From assembly GCF_037975245.1 (NCBI RefSeq), contig NC_092583.1:5677264-5741263 (forward strand): a DNA stretch of 64,000 nt. Direction: 5' to 3'. The stretch comes from Apostichopus japonicus. Its lineage: Eukaryota; Echinodermata; Holothuroidea; Aspidochirotida; Stichopodidae. A program made the position numbers and the translations under genes. The notes under the pieces are model-generated. The model saw nothing but the letters and a program-made list of their open reading frames with translations. It was not told where the DNA came from and did no database searches. Shown here piece after piece: positions 29,836-42,480 of the stretch (its first letter is position 1; the number at the start of each line of letters is the position of its first letter).

Positions 29836-30424
29836 CATTCGATTGATCGGGACCACACACTCGATTGATGGGTACCGCAAATTCGATTGATCGGTTCCGC
29901 ACATTCGAATGATCGGTACTGAACGTTCGATTGTTCGGTACTGCATATTCGATTGATCGCTACTGAACATATGATCAAACGGTACCAAACATTCGATTGA
30001 TAGGTTCTGCACATTCGATTGATCGGTACCACATATCGATTTACCGGTACCGCACTTTCGATTGATCGCTACCGCACATTCAATTGATCGGTCCCGCACA
30101 TTCGAATGTTCAGTAGCGCTCATTCGATTGATCGGTTGCGAACATTCGATTGATCAGAGGCGAACATTCGATTGGTCGGTTTCGAACATTCGATAAATTG
30201 GTAACCCACATTCGATTGATCGATACCGAAAATTCGATTGGTCGGTTCCGAACATTTGATTGATCGGTACTGCATATTTGATTGATCGGTATCGAACTTT
30301 TGATTGATTAGTACCGCTCATTCGATTGATCGGTACCGCACATTCGATTGATCGGCACATTCGATTGATCGGTAACGAACATTCGATTGATCGGTACCGA
30401 ACATTCGATTGATCAACACGATTG
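29836..30424 (+). repeat. Degenerate right edge of the 22-bp array
   Basis: The 22-bp spacing persists but nearly every unit is different, for example GGTACTGAACGTTCG, CATATGATCAAACGG, GATCAGAGGCGAACATTCG and a shortened GATCGGCACATTCG unit near 30,350. No two neighbouring units match and no higher-order repeat is visible. This is the expected appearance of an array edge that is no longer homogenised by unequal exchange. Confidence 0.85.
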
Positions 30425-30427
30425 ATA
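30411..30427. other. Junction of 22-bp and 235-bp satellites
   Basis: The last 22-bp unit reads CATTCGATTGATCAACACG and is followed at about 30,425 by ATACAACATTAACAGATTG, which is internal to the 235-bp monomer. No unique spacer lies between the arrays. The first 235-bp unit is therefore truncated at its left side. Confidence 0.8.
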
Positions 30428-30924
30428 CAACATTAACAGATTGTACATTTTACATTCTCAAGGTAACAATACATTTAGCTACATTCAACAAAAGCTTTAT
30501 CAAAATAACATCATCATTAATAGGTCAATTTTACATTTACAGATTACAAAATTCAAATTCTCAAGGTAACAATACAAATAACAACTTTCAAAATAAGCTT
30601 TAGCAAAATAACATCACCATTTAATTACATTTTCAATACAGACTTCAACATATGAACGGTTAATCACCGAAATTTCATCATAAAAGATGACATCTCCGGT
30701 ACTGAAAGTTTTCATGTCATGGGAATTGGAGGCGCTATTCAAGAATAGAAAGATAAAATGTCAATACAACATAAACAGATTGTACATTTTACATTCTCAA
30801 GGTGAACATACATTTAGCTACATTCAACATAAGCTTTATTAAAATAACTACCATTAATATCATTTGCAATGCAAACTTCAATAAATGAGCAATTAATCAC
30901 CGAAATTTCATCATAAAAGATTAT

Positions 30925-32985
30925 ATGACATCTCGGGTACTGAAAGTTTTCAGGTCATGGTAATTAAGGGCGCTATTCAAGAATAGAAAGACAATGGGAC
31001 AATTTTACATTAACAGTTTAAAAAATTTAAATTCTCAAGGAAACAATACATTTAATTAGTTTCAAAATAAAATTTACCAAAATAACATCACTATTGAATT
31101 ACATTTTCAATGCAGACTTCAATAAATGAACGGTTTGTCACCGAAATTTCATCATAAAAGATGACATCTCGGGTACTGAAAATTTTCAGGTAAAAGTTTT
31201 TGAGGGAACTATTCAAGAATAGAAAGATAATAGGTCAATTTAGCATTTAGGGATTAAAATATTTAATTTCTCAAGGTAACAATACATTTAACTACTTTCA
31301 ACATTAGCTCTATCAAAATAACATCATCATTAATGACATTTCCAATGTAAACTCCAATGAAAACCAATGCAAACTAAATGAACGGTTAGTCACCGAAATT
31401 TCATCATAAAAGATGACATATCGGGTAATGAAAGTTTTCAGGTCATGGTTATTTAGGGCGCTATTCAAGAATAGAAAGGCAATAGGTCAATTTTACAATT
31501 AGAGTTTAAAAGTTTTAAATTCTCAAGGTAACAATACATTTAACTAGTTTCAAAATAAGCTTTATCAAAATAACATCACCATTTAATTACATTTTCAATG
31601 CAGACTTCAATGAATGAACGGTTTGTCACCGAAATTTCATCATAAAAGATGACATCTCGGGTACTGAAAATGTTCAGGTAATAGTTTTGGAGAGAGCTAT
31701 TCAAGAATAGAAAGATAATAGGTCAATACTACATTTACAGATTGTACATTTTACATTCTCAAGGAAGAAATACATTTAGCTATTTTCAACATTAGGTGTA
31801 TCAAAATAACATCACCATTAATAACATTTTGAATGCAAACTTTAATAAATGAACGGTTAGTCACCGAAATTTCATCATAAAAGATGACATCTCGGGTAAT
31901 GAAAGTTTTCCGGTCATGGTGTTTGGGGGCGCTATTCAAGAATAGAAAGATAATAGGTCAATACAACATTAACAGATTGTACATTTTACATTCTCAAGTT
32001 TAGTTACATTCAACATAAGCTTTATCAAAATCACATTACCATTAATAACATTTGCAATGCAGACTTCAAAAAATGAACGATTAATCACCGAAATTATATC
32101 ATAAAAGATTATATGACATCTCGGGTACTGAAAGTTTTCAGGTCATGGTAATTGAGTACGCTATTCAAGAATAGAAAGACAATCAGTCAATTTTACATTA
32201 ACAGTTTAAATTTTTTAAATTCTCAAGGAAACAATACATTTAACTTGTTTCAAAATAAGCTTTATCAAAATAACATCACCATTTAACTTCATTTTCAATG
32301 CAGACTTCAATAAATGAACGGTTAATAAAAGATTATATGACATCTCGGTTACTGAAAGTTTTCATGTCATGGTAATAGAAGGAGCTATTCGAAAATAGAA
32401 AGACAATAGGTCAATTTTACATTAACAGTTTAAAAAATTTAAATTCTCAAGGAAACAATACATTTAACTAGTTTCAAAATAAGCTTTATCAAAATAACAT
32501 CACCATTTAACTTCATTTTCAATGCAGACTTCAATAAATGAACGGTTAATCACCCAAATTTCATCATAAATGATGACATCTCGGGTACTGAAAATTTTCA
32601 GGTAATTGTTTTTGAGGGAGCTATTCAAGAATAGAAAGATGATACGTCAATTTTACATTAAGCGATTAAAAAATTTAATTTCTCAAGGTAACAATACATT
32701 AAAATACTTTCAACATTAGCTCTATCAAAATTCCATCACCATTAATAACATTTCGAATGCAAACTTTAATAAATGAACGGTTAGTCACCCAAATTTCATC
32801 ATAAAAGATGACATCTCGGGTAATGAAAGTTTTCAGGTCATGGTGTTTGGGAGCGCTATTCAAGAATAGAAAGGCAATAGGTCAATTTTACAATTACAGT
32901 TTAAAAGTTTTAAATTCTCAAGGTAACAATACATTTAACTAGTTTCAAAATAGGCTTTATCAAAATAACATCACCATTTAATTAC
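30925..32985 (+). repeat. Multi-monomer block of the 235-bp satellite, first copy
   Basis: About nine monomers recur in the same variant order at 34,930-37,230. The offset is 4,005 bp at the left (AGACAATGGGACAATTTTAC at 30,989 and 34,994) and 4,248 bp at the right (31,751 and 35,999; GATGATACGTCAATTTTAC at 32,637 and 36,885). Distinctive shared features include the AATGAAAACCAATGCAAACT insertion near 31,360 and the GAATTGAG-type truncated unit near 32,330. Confidence 0.85.
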
Positions 32986-33049
32986 ATTTTTAATGCAGAC
33001 TTCAATAAGTGAACGGTTAATCACCGAAATTTCATCATAAAAGATGACA

Positions 33050-33570
33050 TCTCGGGTACTGAAAGTGTTCATGTCATGGTGTTTGGGGGCGCTATTCAAG
33101 TATAGAAAGATAATAGGTCAATAGAACATTAACAGATTGTACATTTTACTTTTTTAAGGTAACAACACATTTAGCTTCATTCAATATAAGCTTTATCAAA
33201 ATAACATCACCGTTAATAACATTTGCAATGCAGACTTAAATAAATGAACGATTATTCACCGAAATTTCATCATAAAGGATGACATCTGGGGTACTGAAAG
33301 TTTTCATGTCATGGTGTTTGGGGGCGCTATTCAAGTATAGAAAGATAATAGGTCAATAGAACATTAACAGATTGTACATTTTACTTTTTTAAGGTAACAA
33401 CACATTTAGCTTCATTCAATATAAGCTTTATCAAAATAACATCACCGTTAATAATATTTGCAATGCAGACTTCAATAAATGAACGATTATTCACCGAAAT
33501 TTCATCATAAAGGATGACATCTCGGGTACTGAAAGTTTTCAGGTTATGGTGATTGAGGGCGCTATTCAAG
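33050..33570 (+). repeat. Near-identical neighbouring 235-bp monomers
   Basis: Two consecutive units share the variants TTCAAGTATAGAAAG, CAATAGAACATTAACAG, TACTTTTTTAAGGTAACAAC and TTCATTCAATATAAGC. They differ at only a few bases, such as AATAACATT against AATAATATT. This is a local single-monomer duplication. The same variant recurs at about 39,764, 6,383 bp downstream. Confidence 0.75.
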
Positions 33571-33720
33571 AATAGAAGTACAATAGGTCAATTTTACATT
33601 TACAGTTTAAAAATATTAAATTCTCAAGGAAACAATACATTTAGCTGCATTCAACATAAGATTTATCAAAATAACATCACCATTTATCTTCTTTTTCAAT
33701 GCAGACTTCAATAAGTGAAC

Positions 33721-34245
33721 GGTTAATCACCCAAATTTCATCATTAAAAATGACATCTCGGGTACTAAAAGTTTTCAGGTGATGGTCATTGGGTTCGCTA
33801 TTCAAGTATAGAAAGATAATAGGTCAATAGAACATTAACAGATTGTACATTTTACTTTTTTAAGGTAACAAAACATTTAGCTACATACAACATAAGCTTT
33901 ATCAAAATAACATCACCATTAATAACATTTCGAATGCAAACTTTAATAAATGAACGGTTAATCACAGAAATTTCATCATAAAAGATGACATCTCGGGTAC
34001 TGAAAGTTTTCATGTCATGGTAATTGAGGGCGCTATTCAAGAATAGAAAGATAATAGGTCAATACAACATAAACAGATTGTACATTTTACATTCTCAAGG
34101 TAACAATACATTTAGCTACATTCAACATAAGCTTTATCAAAATAACATCACCATTAATAACATTTGCAATGCAGACTTCAATAAATGAACGATTAATCAC
34201 CGAAATTTCATCATAAAGGATGAAATATCGGGTACTGACAGTTTT
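33721..34245 (+). repeat. Two-monomer block repeated at 3,541-bp offset
   Basis: The variants GATGGTCATTGGGTTCGC, GGTAACAAAACATTTAGC and GAACGGTTAATCACAGAAAT here recur at about 37,262-37,786. A further copy of the second unit lies at 40,235, 2,842 bp beyond that. This shows that single- and multi-monomer segments were copied several times across the 235-bp array. Confidence 0.75.
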
Positions 34246-34929
34246 CAGGTTATGGTGATTGAGGGCGCTATTCAAGAGAAGAAGCACAATAGGTCAATTT
34301 TACATTTACAGTTTAAAAATATTAAATTCTCAAGGAAACAATACATTTAGCTGCATTCAACATAAGCTCTATCAAAATAACATCACCATTAATAACATTT
34401 GCAATGCAGACTTCAATAAATGAACGATTAATCACCGAAATTTCATCATAAAGGATGAAATATCGGGTACTGACAGTTTTCAGGTTATGGTGATTGAGGG
34501 CGTTATTCAAGAAAAGAAGCACAATAGGTCAATTTTACATTTACAGTTTAAAAATATTAAATTCTCAAGGAAACAATACATTTAGCTGCATTCAACATAA
34601 GCTCTATCAAAATAACATCACCATTAGTAACAAATCCAGTGCAAACTTTAATAAATGAACGGTGAGTCACCGAAATTTCATTATAAAAGATAACATCTCG
34701 GGTAATGAAAGTTTTCCGGTCATGGTAATTGAGGGCGCTTTTCAAGAATAGAAAGATAATAGGTCAATACTACATTAACAGATTGTACATTTTACATTCT
34801 CAAGGTAAACATACATTTAGCTACATTCAACATAAGCTTTATCAAAATAACATTACCATTAATAACATTTGCAATGCAGACTTCAATAAATGAACGATTA
34901 ATCACCGAAATAATATCATAATAGATAAT

Positions 34930-37230
34930 ATGACATCTCGGGTACTGAAAGTTTTTATGTAATGGTAATTAAGGGCGCTATTCAAGAATAGAAAGACAAT
35001 GGGACAATTTTACATTAACAGTTTAAAAAATTTAAATTCTCAAGGAAACAATACATTTAATTAGTTTCAAAATAAAATTTACCAAAATAACATCACTATT
35101 GAATTACATTTTCAATGCAGACTTCAATAAATGAACGGTTTGTCACCGAAATTTCATCATAAAAGATGACATCTCGGGTACTGAAAATTTTCAGGTAATA
35201 GTTTTTGAGGGAGCTATTCAAGAATAGAAAGATAATAGGTCAATTTAGCATTTAGGGATTAAAATATTTAATTTCTCAAGGTAACAATACATTTAACTAC
35301 TTTCAACATTAGCTCTATCAAAATAACATCATCATTAATGACATTTCCATTGCAAACTCCAATGAAAACCAATGCAAACTAAATGAACGGTAAGTCACCG
35401 AAATTTCATCATAAAAGATGACATATCGGGTAATGAAAGTTTTCAGGTCATGGTTATTTAGGGCGCTATTCAAGAATAGAAAGGCAATAGGTCAATTTTA
35501 CAATTACAGTTTAAAAGTTTTAAATTCTCAAGGTAACAATACATTTAACTAGTTTTAAAATAAGCTTTATCAAAATAACATCACCATTTAATTACATTTT
35601 CAATGCAGACTTCAATGAATGAACGGTAAGTCACCGAAATTTCATCATAAAAGATGACATCTCGGGTACTGAAAATGTTCAGGTAATAGTTTTGGAGAGA
35701 GCTATTCAAGAATAGAAAGATAATACGTCAATACTACATTAACAGATTGTACATTTTTCATTCTCAAGGTAACAATAAATTTACCTACATTCAACATCAG
35801 CTTTATCAAAATAACATCACCATTAATAACATTTACAATGCAGACTTCAATAAATGAAACGATTAATCACCGAAAATACATCATAAAAGATTACATGACA
35901 TCTCTCGGGTATTAAAAGTGCACAGATTATGGTAATTGAGGGCGCTTTTCAAGAATAGAAAGATAATAGGTCAATACTACATTTACAGATTGTACATTTT
36001 ACATTCTCAAGGAAGAAATACATTTAGCTACTTTCAACATTAGGTGTATCAAAATAACATCACCATTAATAACATTTTGAATGCAAACTTTAATAAATGA
36101 ACGGTTAGTCACCGAAATTTCATCATAAAAGATGACATCTCGGGTAATGAAAGTTTTCCGGTCATGGTGTTTGGGGGCGCTATTCAAGAATAGAAAGATA
36201 ATAGGTCAATACAACATTAACAGATTGTACATTTTACATTTTCAAGTTTAGTTACATTCAACATAAGCTTTATCAAAATAACATTACCATTAATAACATT
36301 TGCAATGCAGACTTCAAAAAATGAACGATTAATCACCGAAATTATATCATAAAAGATTATATGACATCTCGGGTACTGAAAGTTTTCAGGTCATGGTAAT
36401 TGAGTACGCTATTCAAGAATAGAAAGACAATCAGTCAATTTTACATTAACAGTTTAAACTTTTTAAATTCTCAAGGAAACAATACATTTAACTTGTTTCA
36501 AAATAAGCTTTATCAAAATAACATCACCATTTAACTTCATTTTCAATGCAGACTTCAATAAATGAACGGTTAATAAAAGATTATATGACATCTCGGTTAC
36601 TGAAAGTTTTCATGTCATGGTAATAGAAGGAGCTATTCGAAAATAGAAAGACAATAATTCAATTTTACATTAACAGTTTAAACAATTTAATTTCTCAAAA
36701 AAACAATACATTTAACTAGTTTCAAAATAAGCTTTATCAAAATAACATCACCATTTAACTTCATTTTCAATGCAGACTTCAATAAATAAACGGTTAATCA
36801 CCGAAATTTCATCATAAAAGATGACATCTCGGGTACTGAAAATTTTCAGGTAATGTTTTTAAGGGAGCTATTCAAGAATAGAAAGATGATACGTCAATTT
36901 TACATTAAGCGATTACAAAATTTAATTTCTCAAGGTAACAATACATTAAACTACTTTAAACATTAGCTCTATCAAAATTCCATCACCATTAATAACATTT
37001 CGAATGCAAACTTTAATAAATGAACGGTTAGTCACCGAAATTTCATCATAAAAGATGACATCTCGGGTAATGAAAGTTTTCAGGTCATGGTGTTTGGGGG
37101 CGCTATTCAAGAATAGAAAGGCAATAGGTCAATTTTACAATTAAAGTTTAAAAGTTTTAAATTCTCAAGGTAACAATACATTTAACTAGTTCCAAAATAA
37201 GCTTTATCAAAATAACATCACCATTTAATT
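34930..37230 (+). repeat. Multi-monomer block of the 235-bp satellite, second copy
   Basis: This is the partner of 30,925-32,985, with the same series of variant monomers. It contains one additional unit of ~243 bp at about 35,726-35,968, marked by ATGAAACGATTAATCACCG and TCTCTCGGGTATTAAAAGTG. The same monomer type appears at about 37,915-38,060 and 38,395-38,500. The extra unit explains the 243-bp jump in offset between the two blocks. Confidence 0.85.
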
Positions 37231-40200
37231 ACATTTCGAATGCAAACTTTAATAAATGAACGGTTAATCACCGAAACTTCATCATTAAAGATGACATCTC
37301 GGGTACTAAAAGTTTTCAGGTGATGGTCATTGGGTTCGCTATTCAAGTATAGAAAGATAATAGGTCAATAGAACATTAACAGATTGTACATTTTACTTTT
37401 TTAAGGTAACAAAACATTTAGCTACATTCAACATAAGCTTTATCAAAATAACATCACCATTAATAACATTTCGAATGCAAACTTTAATAAATGAACGGTT
37501 AATCACAGAAATTTCATCATAAAAGATGACATCTCGGGTACTGAAAGTTTTCATGTCATGGTAATTGAGGGCGCTATTCAAGAATAGAAAGATAATAGGT
37601 CAATACAACATAAACAGATTGTACATTTTACATTCTCAAGGTAACAATACATTTAGCTACATTCAACATAAGCTTTATCAAAATAACATCACCATTAATA
37701 ACATTTGCAATGCAGACTTCAATAAATGAACGATTAATCACCGAAATTACATCATAAAGGATGACATCTCGGGTACTGAAAGTTTTCAGGTTATGGTGAT
37801 TGAGGGCGCTATTCAAGAATAGAAGTACAATAGGTCAATTTTACATTGACAGTTTAAAAATATTAAATTCTCAAGGAAACAATACATTTAGCTGCATTCA
37901 ACATAAGCTTTATCAAAATAACATCACCATTAATAACATTTACAATGCAAACTTCAATAAATGAAACGATTAATCACCGAAAATACATCATAAAAGATTA
38001 CATGACATCTCTCGGGTATTAAAAGTGCACAGATTATGATAATTGAGGGCGCTTTTCAAGAATAGAAAGATAATAGGTCAATACTACATTTACAGATTGT
38101 ACATTTTACATTCTCAAGGTAACAATACATTTAGCTACATTCAACATAAGCTTTATCAAAATAACATCACCATTAATAACATTTGCAATGCAGACTTCAA
38201 TAAATGAACGATTAATCACCGAAATTACATCATAAAGGATGAAATATCGGGTACTGACAGTTTTCAGGTTATGGTGATTGAGGGCGCTATTCAAGAAAAG
38301 AAGCACAATAGGTCAATTTTACATTTACAGTTTAAAAATATTAAATTCTCAAGGAAACAATACATTTAGCTGCATTCAACATAAGCTTTATCAAAATAAC
38401 ATCACCATTAATAACATTTACAATGCAGACTTCAATAAATGAAACGATTAATCACCGAAAATACATCATAAAAGATCACATGACATCTCTCGGGTAATGA
38501 AAGTTTTCAGGTCATGGTGTTTGAGGGCGCTATTCAAGAATAGAAAGGCAATAGGTCAATTTTACAATTACAGTTTGAAAGTTTTAAAGTCTCAAGGTAA
38601 CAATACATTTAGCTGCATTCAACATAAGCTTTATCAAAATAACATCACCATTAGTAACAAATCCAGTGCAAACTTTAATAAATGAACGGTTAATCACCCA
38701 AATTTCATCATTAAAGATGACATCTCGGGTAATGAAAGTTTTCCGGTCATGGTGTTTGGGGGCGCTATTCAAGAATAGAAAGATAATAGGTCAATACAAC
38801 ATTAACAGATTGTACATTTTACATTCTCAAGGTAAACATACATTTAGCTACATTCAACATAAGCTTTATCAAAATAACATTACCATTAATAACATTTGCA
38901 ATGCCGACTTCAATAAATGAACGATTAATCACCGAAATTATATCATAAAAGATTATATGACATCTCGGGTACTGAAAGTTTTCATGTCATGGTAATAGAG
39001 GGAGCTATTCGAAAATAGAAAGACAATAGGTCAATTTTACATTGACAGTTTAAAAAATTAAAATTCTCAAGAAAACAATACATTTAACTAGTTTCAAAAT
39101 CAGCTTTATCAAAATAACATCACCATTTAACTTCATTTTCAATGCAGACTTCAATAAATGAACGGTTAATCACCGAAATTTCATCATAAAAGATGACATC
39201 TCGGGTACTGAAAATTTTCAGGTAATGTTTTTGAGGGAGCTATTCAAGAATAGAAAGATGATACGTCAATTTTACATTAAGCGATTACAAAATTTAATTT
39301 CTCAAGGTAACAATACATTAAACTACTTTAAACATTAGCTCTATCAAAATTCCATCACCATTAATAACATTTCGAATGCAAACTTTAATAAATGAACGGT
39401 TAGTCACCGAAATTTCATCATAAAAGATGACATCTCGGGTAATGAAAGTTTTCAGGTCATGGTGTTTGGGGCGCTATTCAAGAATAGAAAGGCAATAGGT
39501 CAATTTTACAATTACAGTTTAAAAGTTTTAAATTCTCAAGGTAACAATACATTTAACTAGTTTCAAAATAAGCTTTATCAAAATAACATCACCATTTAAT
39601 TACATTTCGAATGCAAACTTTAATAAATGAACGGTTAATCACCCAAATTTCATCCAAAAAGATGACATCTCGGGTACTGAAAGTTTTCATGTCATGATAA
39701 TTGGGGGCGCTATTCAAGTATAGAAAGATAATAGGTCAATAGAACATTAACAGATTGTACATTTTACTTTTTTAAGGTAACAACACATTTAGCTTCATTC
39801 AATATAAGCTTTATCAAAATAACATCACCGTTAATAACATTTGCAATGCAGACTTCAATAAATGAACGATTAATCACCGAAATTTCATCATAAAAGATGA
39901 CATCTCGGGTACTGAAAGTTTTCAGGTTATGGTGATTGAGGGCGCTATTCAAGAAAAGAAGTACAATAGGTCAATTTTACATTTACAGTTTAAAAATATT
40001 AAATTCTCAAGGAAACAATACATTTAGCTGCATTCAACATAAGCTTTATCAAAATAACATCACCATTTATCTTCTTTTTCAATGCAGACTTCAATAAGTG
40101 AACGGTTAATCACCCAAATTTCATCATTGAAGATGACATCTCGGGTACTAAATGTTTTCAGGTGATGGTCATTGGGTTCGCTATTCAAGTATAGAAAGAT

Positions 40201-40827
40201 AATAGGTCAATAGAACTTTAACAGATTGTACATTTTACTTTTTTAAGGTAACAAAACATTTAGCTACATTCAACATAAGCTTTATCAAAATAACATCACC
40301 ATTAATAACATTTCGAATGCAAACTTTAATAAATGAACGGTTAGTCACCGAAATTTCATCATAAAAGATGACATCTCGGGTACTGAAAGTTTTCATGTCA
40401 TGGTAATTGAGGGCGCTATTCAAGTATAGAAAGATAATAGGTCAATAGAACAATAACAGCTTGTACATTTTACTTTTTTAAGGTAACAACACATTTAGCT
40501 ACATTCAATATAAGCTTTATCAGAGTAACATCACCGTTAATAACATTTGCAATGCAGACTTCAATAAATGAACGATTAATCACCGAAATTACATCATAAA
40601 GGATGACATCTCGGGTACTGAAAGTTTTCAGGTTAATGGTGATTGAGGGAGCTATTCGAAAATAGAAAGACAATAGGTCAATTTTATATTAACAGTTTAA
40701 AAAATTTAAATTCTCAAGGAAAAAATACATTTAACTAGTTTCAAAATAAGCTTTATCAAAATAAAATCACCATTTATCTTTTTTTTCAATGCAGACTTCA
40801 ATAAATGAACGGTTAGTCACCGAAATT

Positions 40828-40842
40828 TCATCATCTCGAACA
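40828..40842. other. Junction of 235-bp and 146-bp satellites
   Basis: The last 235-bp unit ends within CGAAATTTCATCAT and passes directly into CTCGAACACCAACTATGAGG, which is internal to the 146-bp monomer. Both satellites contain TTCATCAT, and a nearby 146-bp unit has TTCATCATCTCACGCC, so the exact breakpoint is ambiguous within a few bases. No unique spacer is present. Confidence 0.8.
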
Positions 40843-42480
40843 CCAACTATGAGGTTGTTTCGACCACCCCCCACCCCTTGAGATATCGCATTTACAAGAT
40901 TTTTTTTCATCATTTCACGCCTGGTGACCCAAAATGACCTTCAACATCCACCAAAAAAATATGCGCTACTGTTTCTTCGTAGGTTCCTCCTGGACATCAA
41001 CTTAAAGGAATTTACGACCTTCCCCCCTTGAGATATCTCATTTACAAAATTATTCATCATTTCACGACTAGTGACCCCAAATGACCTACGACCACCAACA
41101 AAAGATATGCGCTACTGTTTCTTCGTAGGTTCCTCCTGGACATCAACTTAAAGGAAATTACGACCTTCCCCCCTTGAGATATCTCATTTACAAAATTATT
41201 TATCATTTCACGCCTAGTGACCCCAAATGGCCTACGACCTCCACAAAAAACATTGGGATACTGGTTCTTCGTAAGTTCCTTCCGCATACCAACTATGAGG
41301 TTTTTGCGACATACCCCCTTGAGATATCGCATTTACAAGATTTTTCATCATCTCACGCCTAATGACCCCAAATGACCTTCTACCACCACCAAAGCAATGC
41401 GCTACTGGTTCTGCGTAAGTTCTTCCCGTACACCGACTATGAGGTTTTTGCGACATTCCCCACTTGAGATATCGCATTTACAAGATTTTTCATGATTTCA
41501 CGCCTGGTGACCCAAAATGACCTTCAGCATCCACCAAAAAAACAAAGCGCTACTGTTTCTTGGAAGGTTCCTCCTGGACATCAACTTAAATGAATTTGCG
41601 ACCTTGCCCCCTTGAGATATCGCATTTACAAAATTATTCATCATTTCACGCCTAGTGACCCCAAATGACCTACGACCTCCACTTAAAACCATTGGGCTTC
41701 TGGTTCTTCGTAGGTTCTTCCCGTACACCGACTACGAGGTTTTTGCGACATTCCCCATTTGAGATATCGCATTTACAAGATTTTTCATCTTTTCACGTCT
41801 AGTGACCCCAAATGACCTTCGACCACCACCAAAAGGAATGCGCTACTGGTTCTGCGTACGTTCTTCCCGTACACCGACTACGAGGTTTTTGCGGCATTCC
41901 CCACTTGAGATATCGCATTTACAAGATTTTTCATCATTTCACGCCTAATGAACCCAAATGACCTTCGACCACCACCAAAAGCAATGCGCTACTGGTTCTG
42001 CGTAAGTTCTTCCCGTACACCGACTATCAGGTTTTTGCGACATTCCCCACTTGAGATATCGCATTTACAAGATTTTTCATCATTTCACGCCCAGTGACCG
42101 TAAATGACCTACGACCTCCACAAAAAACATTGGGCTACTGGTTCTGCGTAAGTTCCTCACGCACACCGACTATTAGGTTTTTGCGACATACACCCCTTGA
42201 GATATCGCATTTACAAGATTTTTCATCATTTCACGCCTGGTGACCCCAAATGACCTACGACCTCCACAAAAAACATTGGGCTACTGGTTCTGCGTCAGTT
42301 CCTCACGCACACCGACTATTAGGTTTTTGCGACATACACCCCTTGAGATATCGCATTTACAAGATTTTTCATCATTTCACGCCTGGTGACCCAAAATGAC
42401 CTTCAACATCCACCAAAAAACTATGCGCTACTGTTTCTTCGTAGGTTCCTCCTGGACATCAACTTAAAGGAATTTGCGAC

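Larger units (their letters stand above)
1..30424 (+). repeat. 22-bp tandem satellite array
   Basis: The stretch is a head-to-tail array of a 22-bp unit, CG followed by CACATTCGATTGATCGGTAC, about 1,380 copies in one orientation. I saw no inverted block. The commonest unit carries GGTACC (KpnI) at the monomer boundary, GATC, and three CpG dinucleotides. The base after GATT can be G, T, C or A, and the boundary varies between GGTACCG, GGCAACG, GGGACCG and GGAACG-like forms. Recurrent odd units include one ending CTATTTAAAT, one reading GATCGACATCGGACACATT, and one reading CATACGCTTTTTCACGGC. The array is already under way at position 1, so its left end is outside the window. No transcription unit or protein gene is visible inside it. 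It is most likely heterochromatic satellite DNA; the family is not one I recognise. Confidence 0.97.
30425..40834 (+). repeat. ~235-bp AT-rich tandem satellite array
   Basis: About 44 head-to-tail units of a 224-252-bp monomer lie here. Conserved blocks in order are ATTCTCAAGGTAACAATACA, CATAAGCTTTATCAAAATAA, CATCACCATTAATAACATTT, CAATGCAGACTTCAATAAAT, GAACGGTTAATCACCGAAAT, TTCATCATAAAAGATGACAT, CTCGGGTACTGAAAGTTTTC and GCGCTATTCAAGAATAGAAA. Most units carry AAGCTT. Three short dyads sit in the last third of the unit: TCATC/GATGA, TGAAA/TTTCA and CTATTC/GAATAG. A recurrent 62-codon minus-strand frame starts at TTG inside CTATTCAAGAATAG. It recurs because the monomer recurs, and I do not treat it as a gene. 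The sequence is unrelated by eye to the flanking satellites. Confidence 0.96.

Noticed and set aside
14-30400. Dozens of 60-167-codon open frames on both strands of the 22-bp array
   Set aside because: They are translations of the tandem repeat with a 22-residue period. Most begin at TTG, they are duplicated exactly where the DNA blocks are, and the consensus minus strand lacks stops by composition. None shows a non-repetitive domain.
1-30424. CRISPR array
   Set aside because: The 22-bp units are contiguous with no unique spacers, the array is 30 kb long, and no cas-like gene is present.
31751-40673. Recurrent 62-codon minus-strand frame in the 235-bp satellite
   Set aside because: The start codon is TTG in CTATTCAAGAATAG, the frame is broken in many units by substitutions and indels, and its recurrence follows from monomer homology. 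No recognisable domain.
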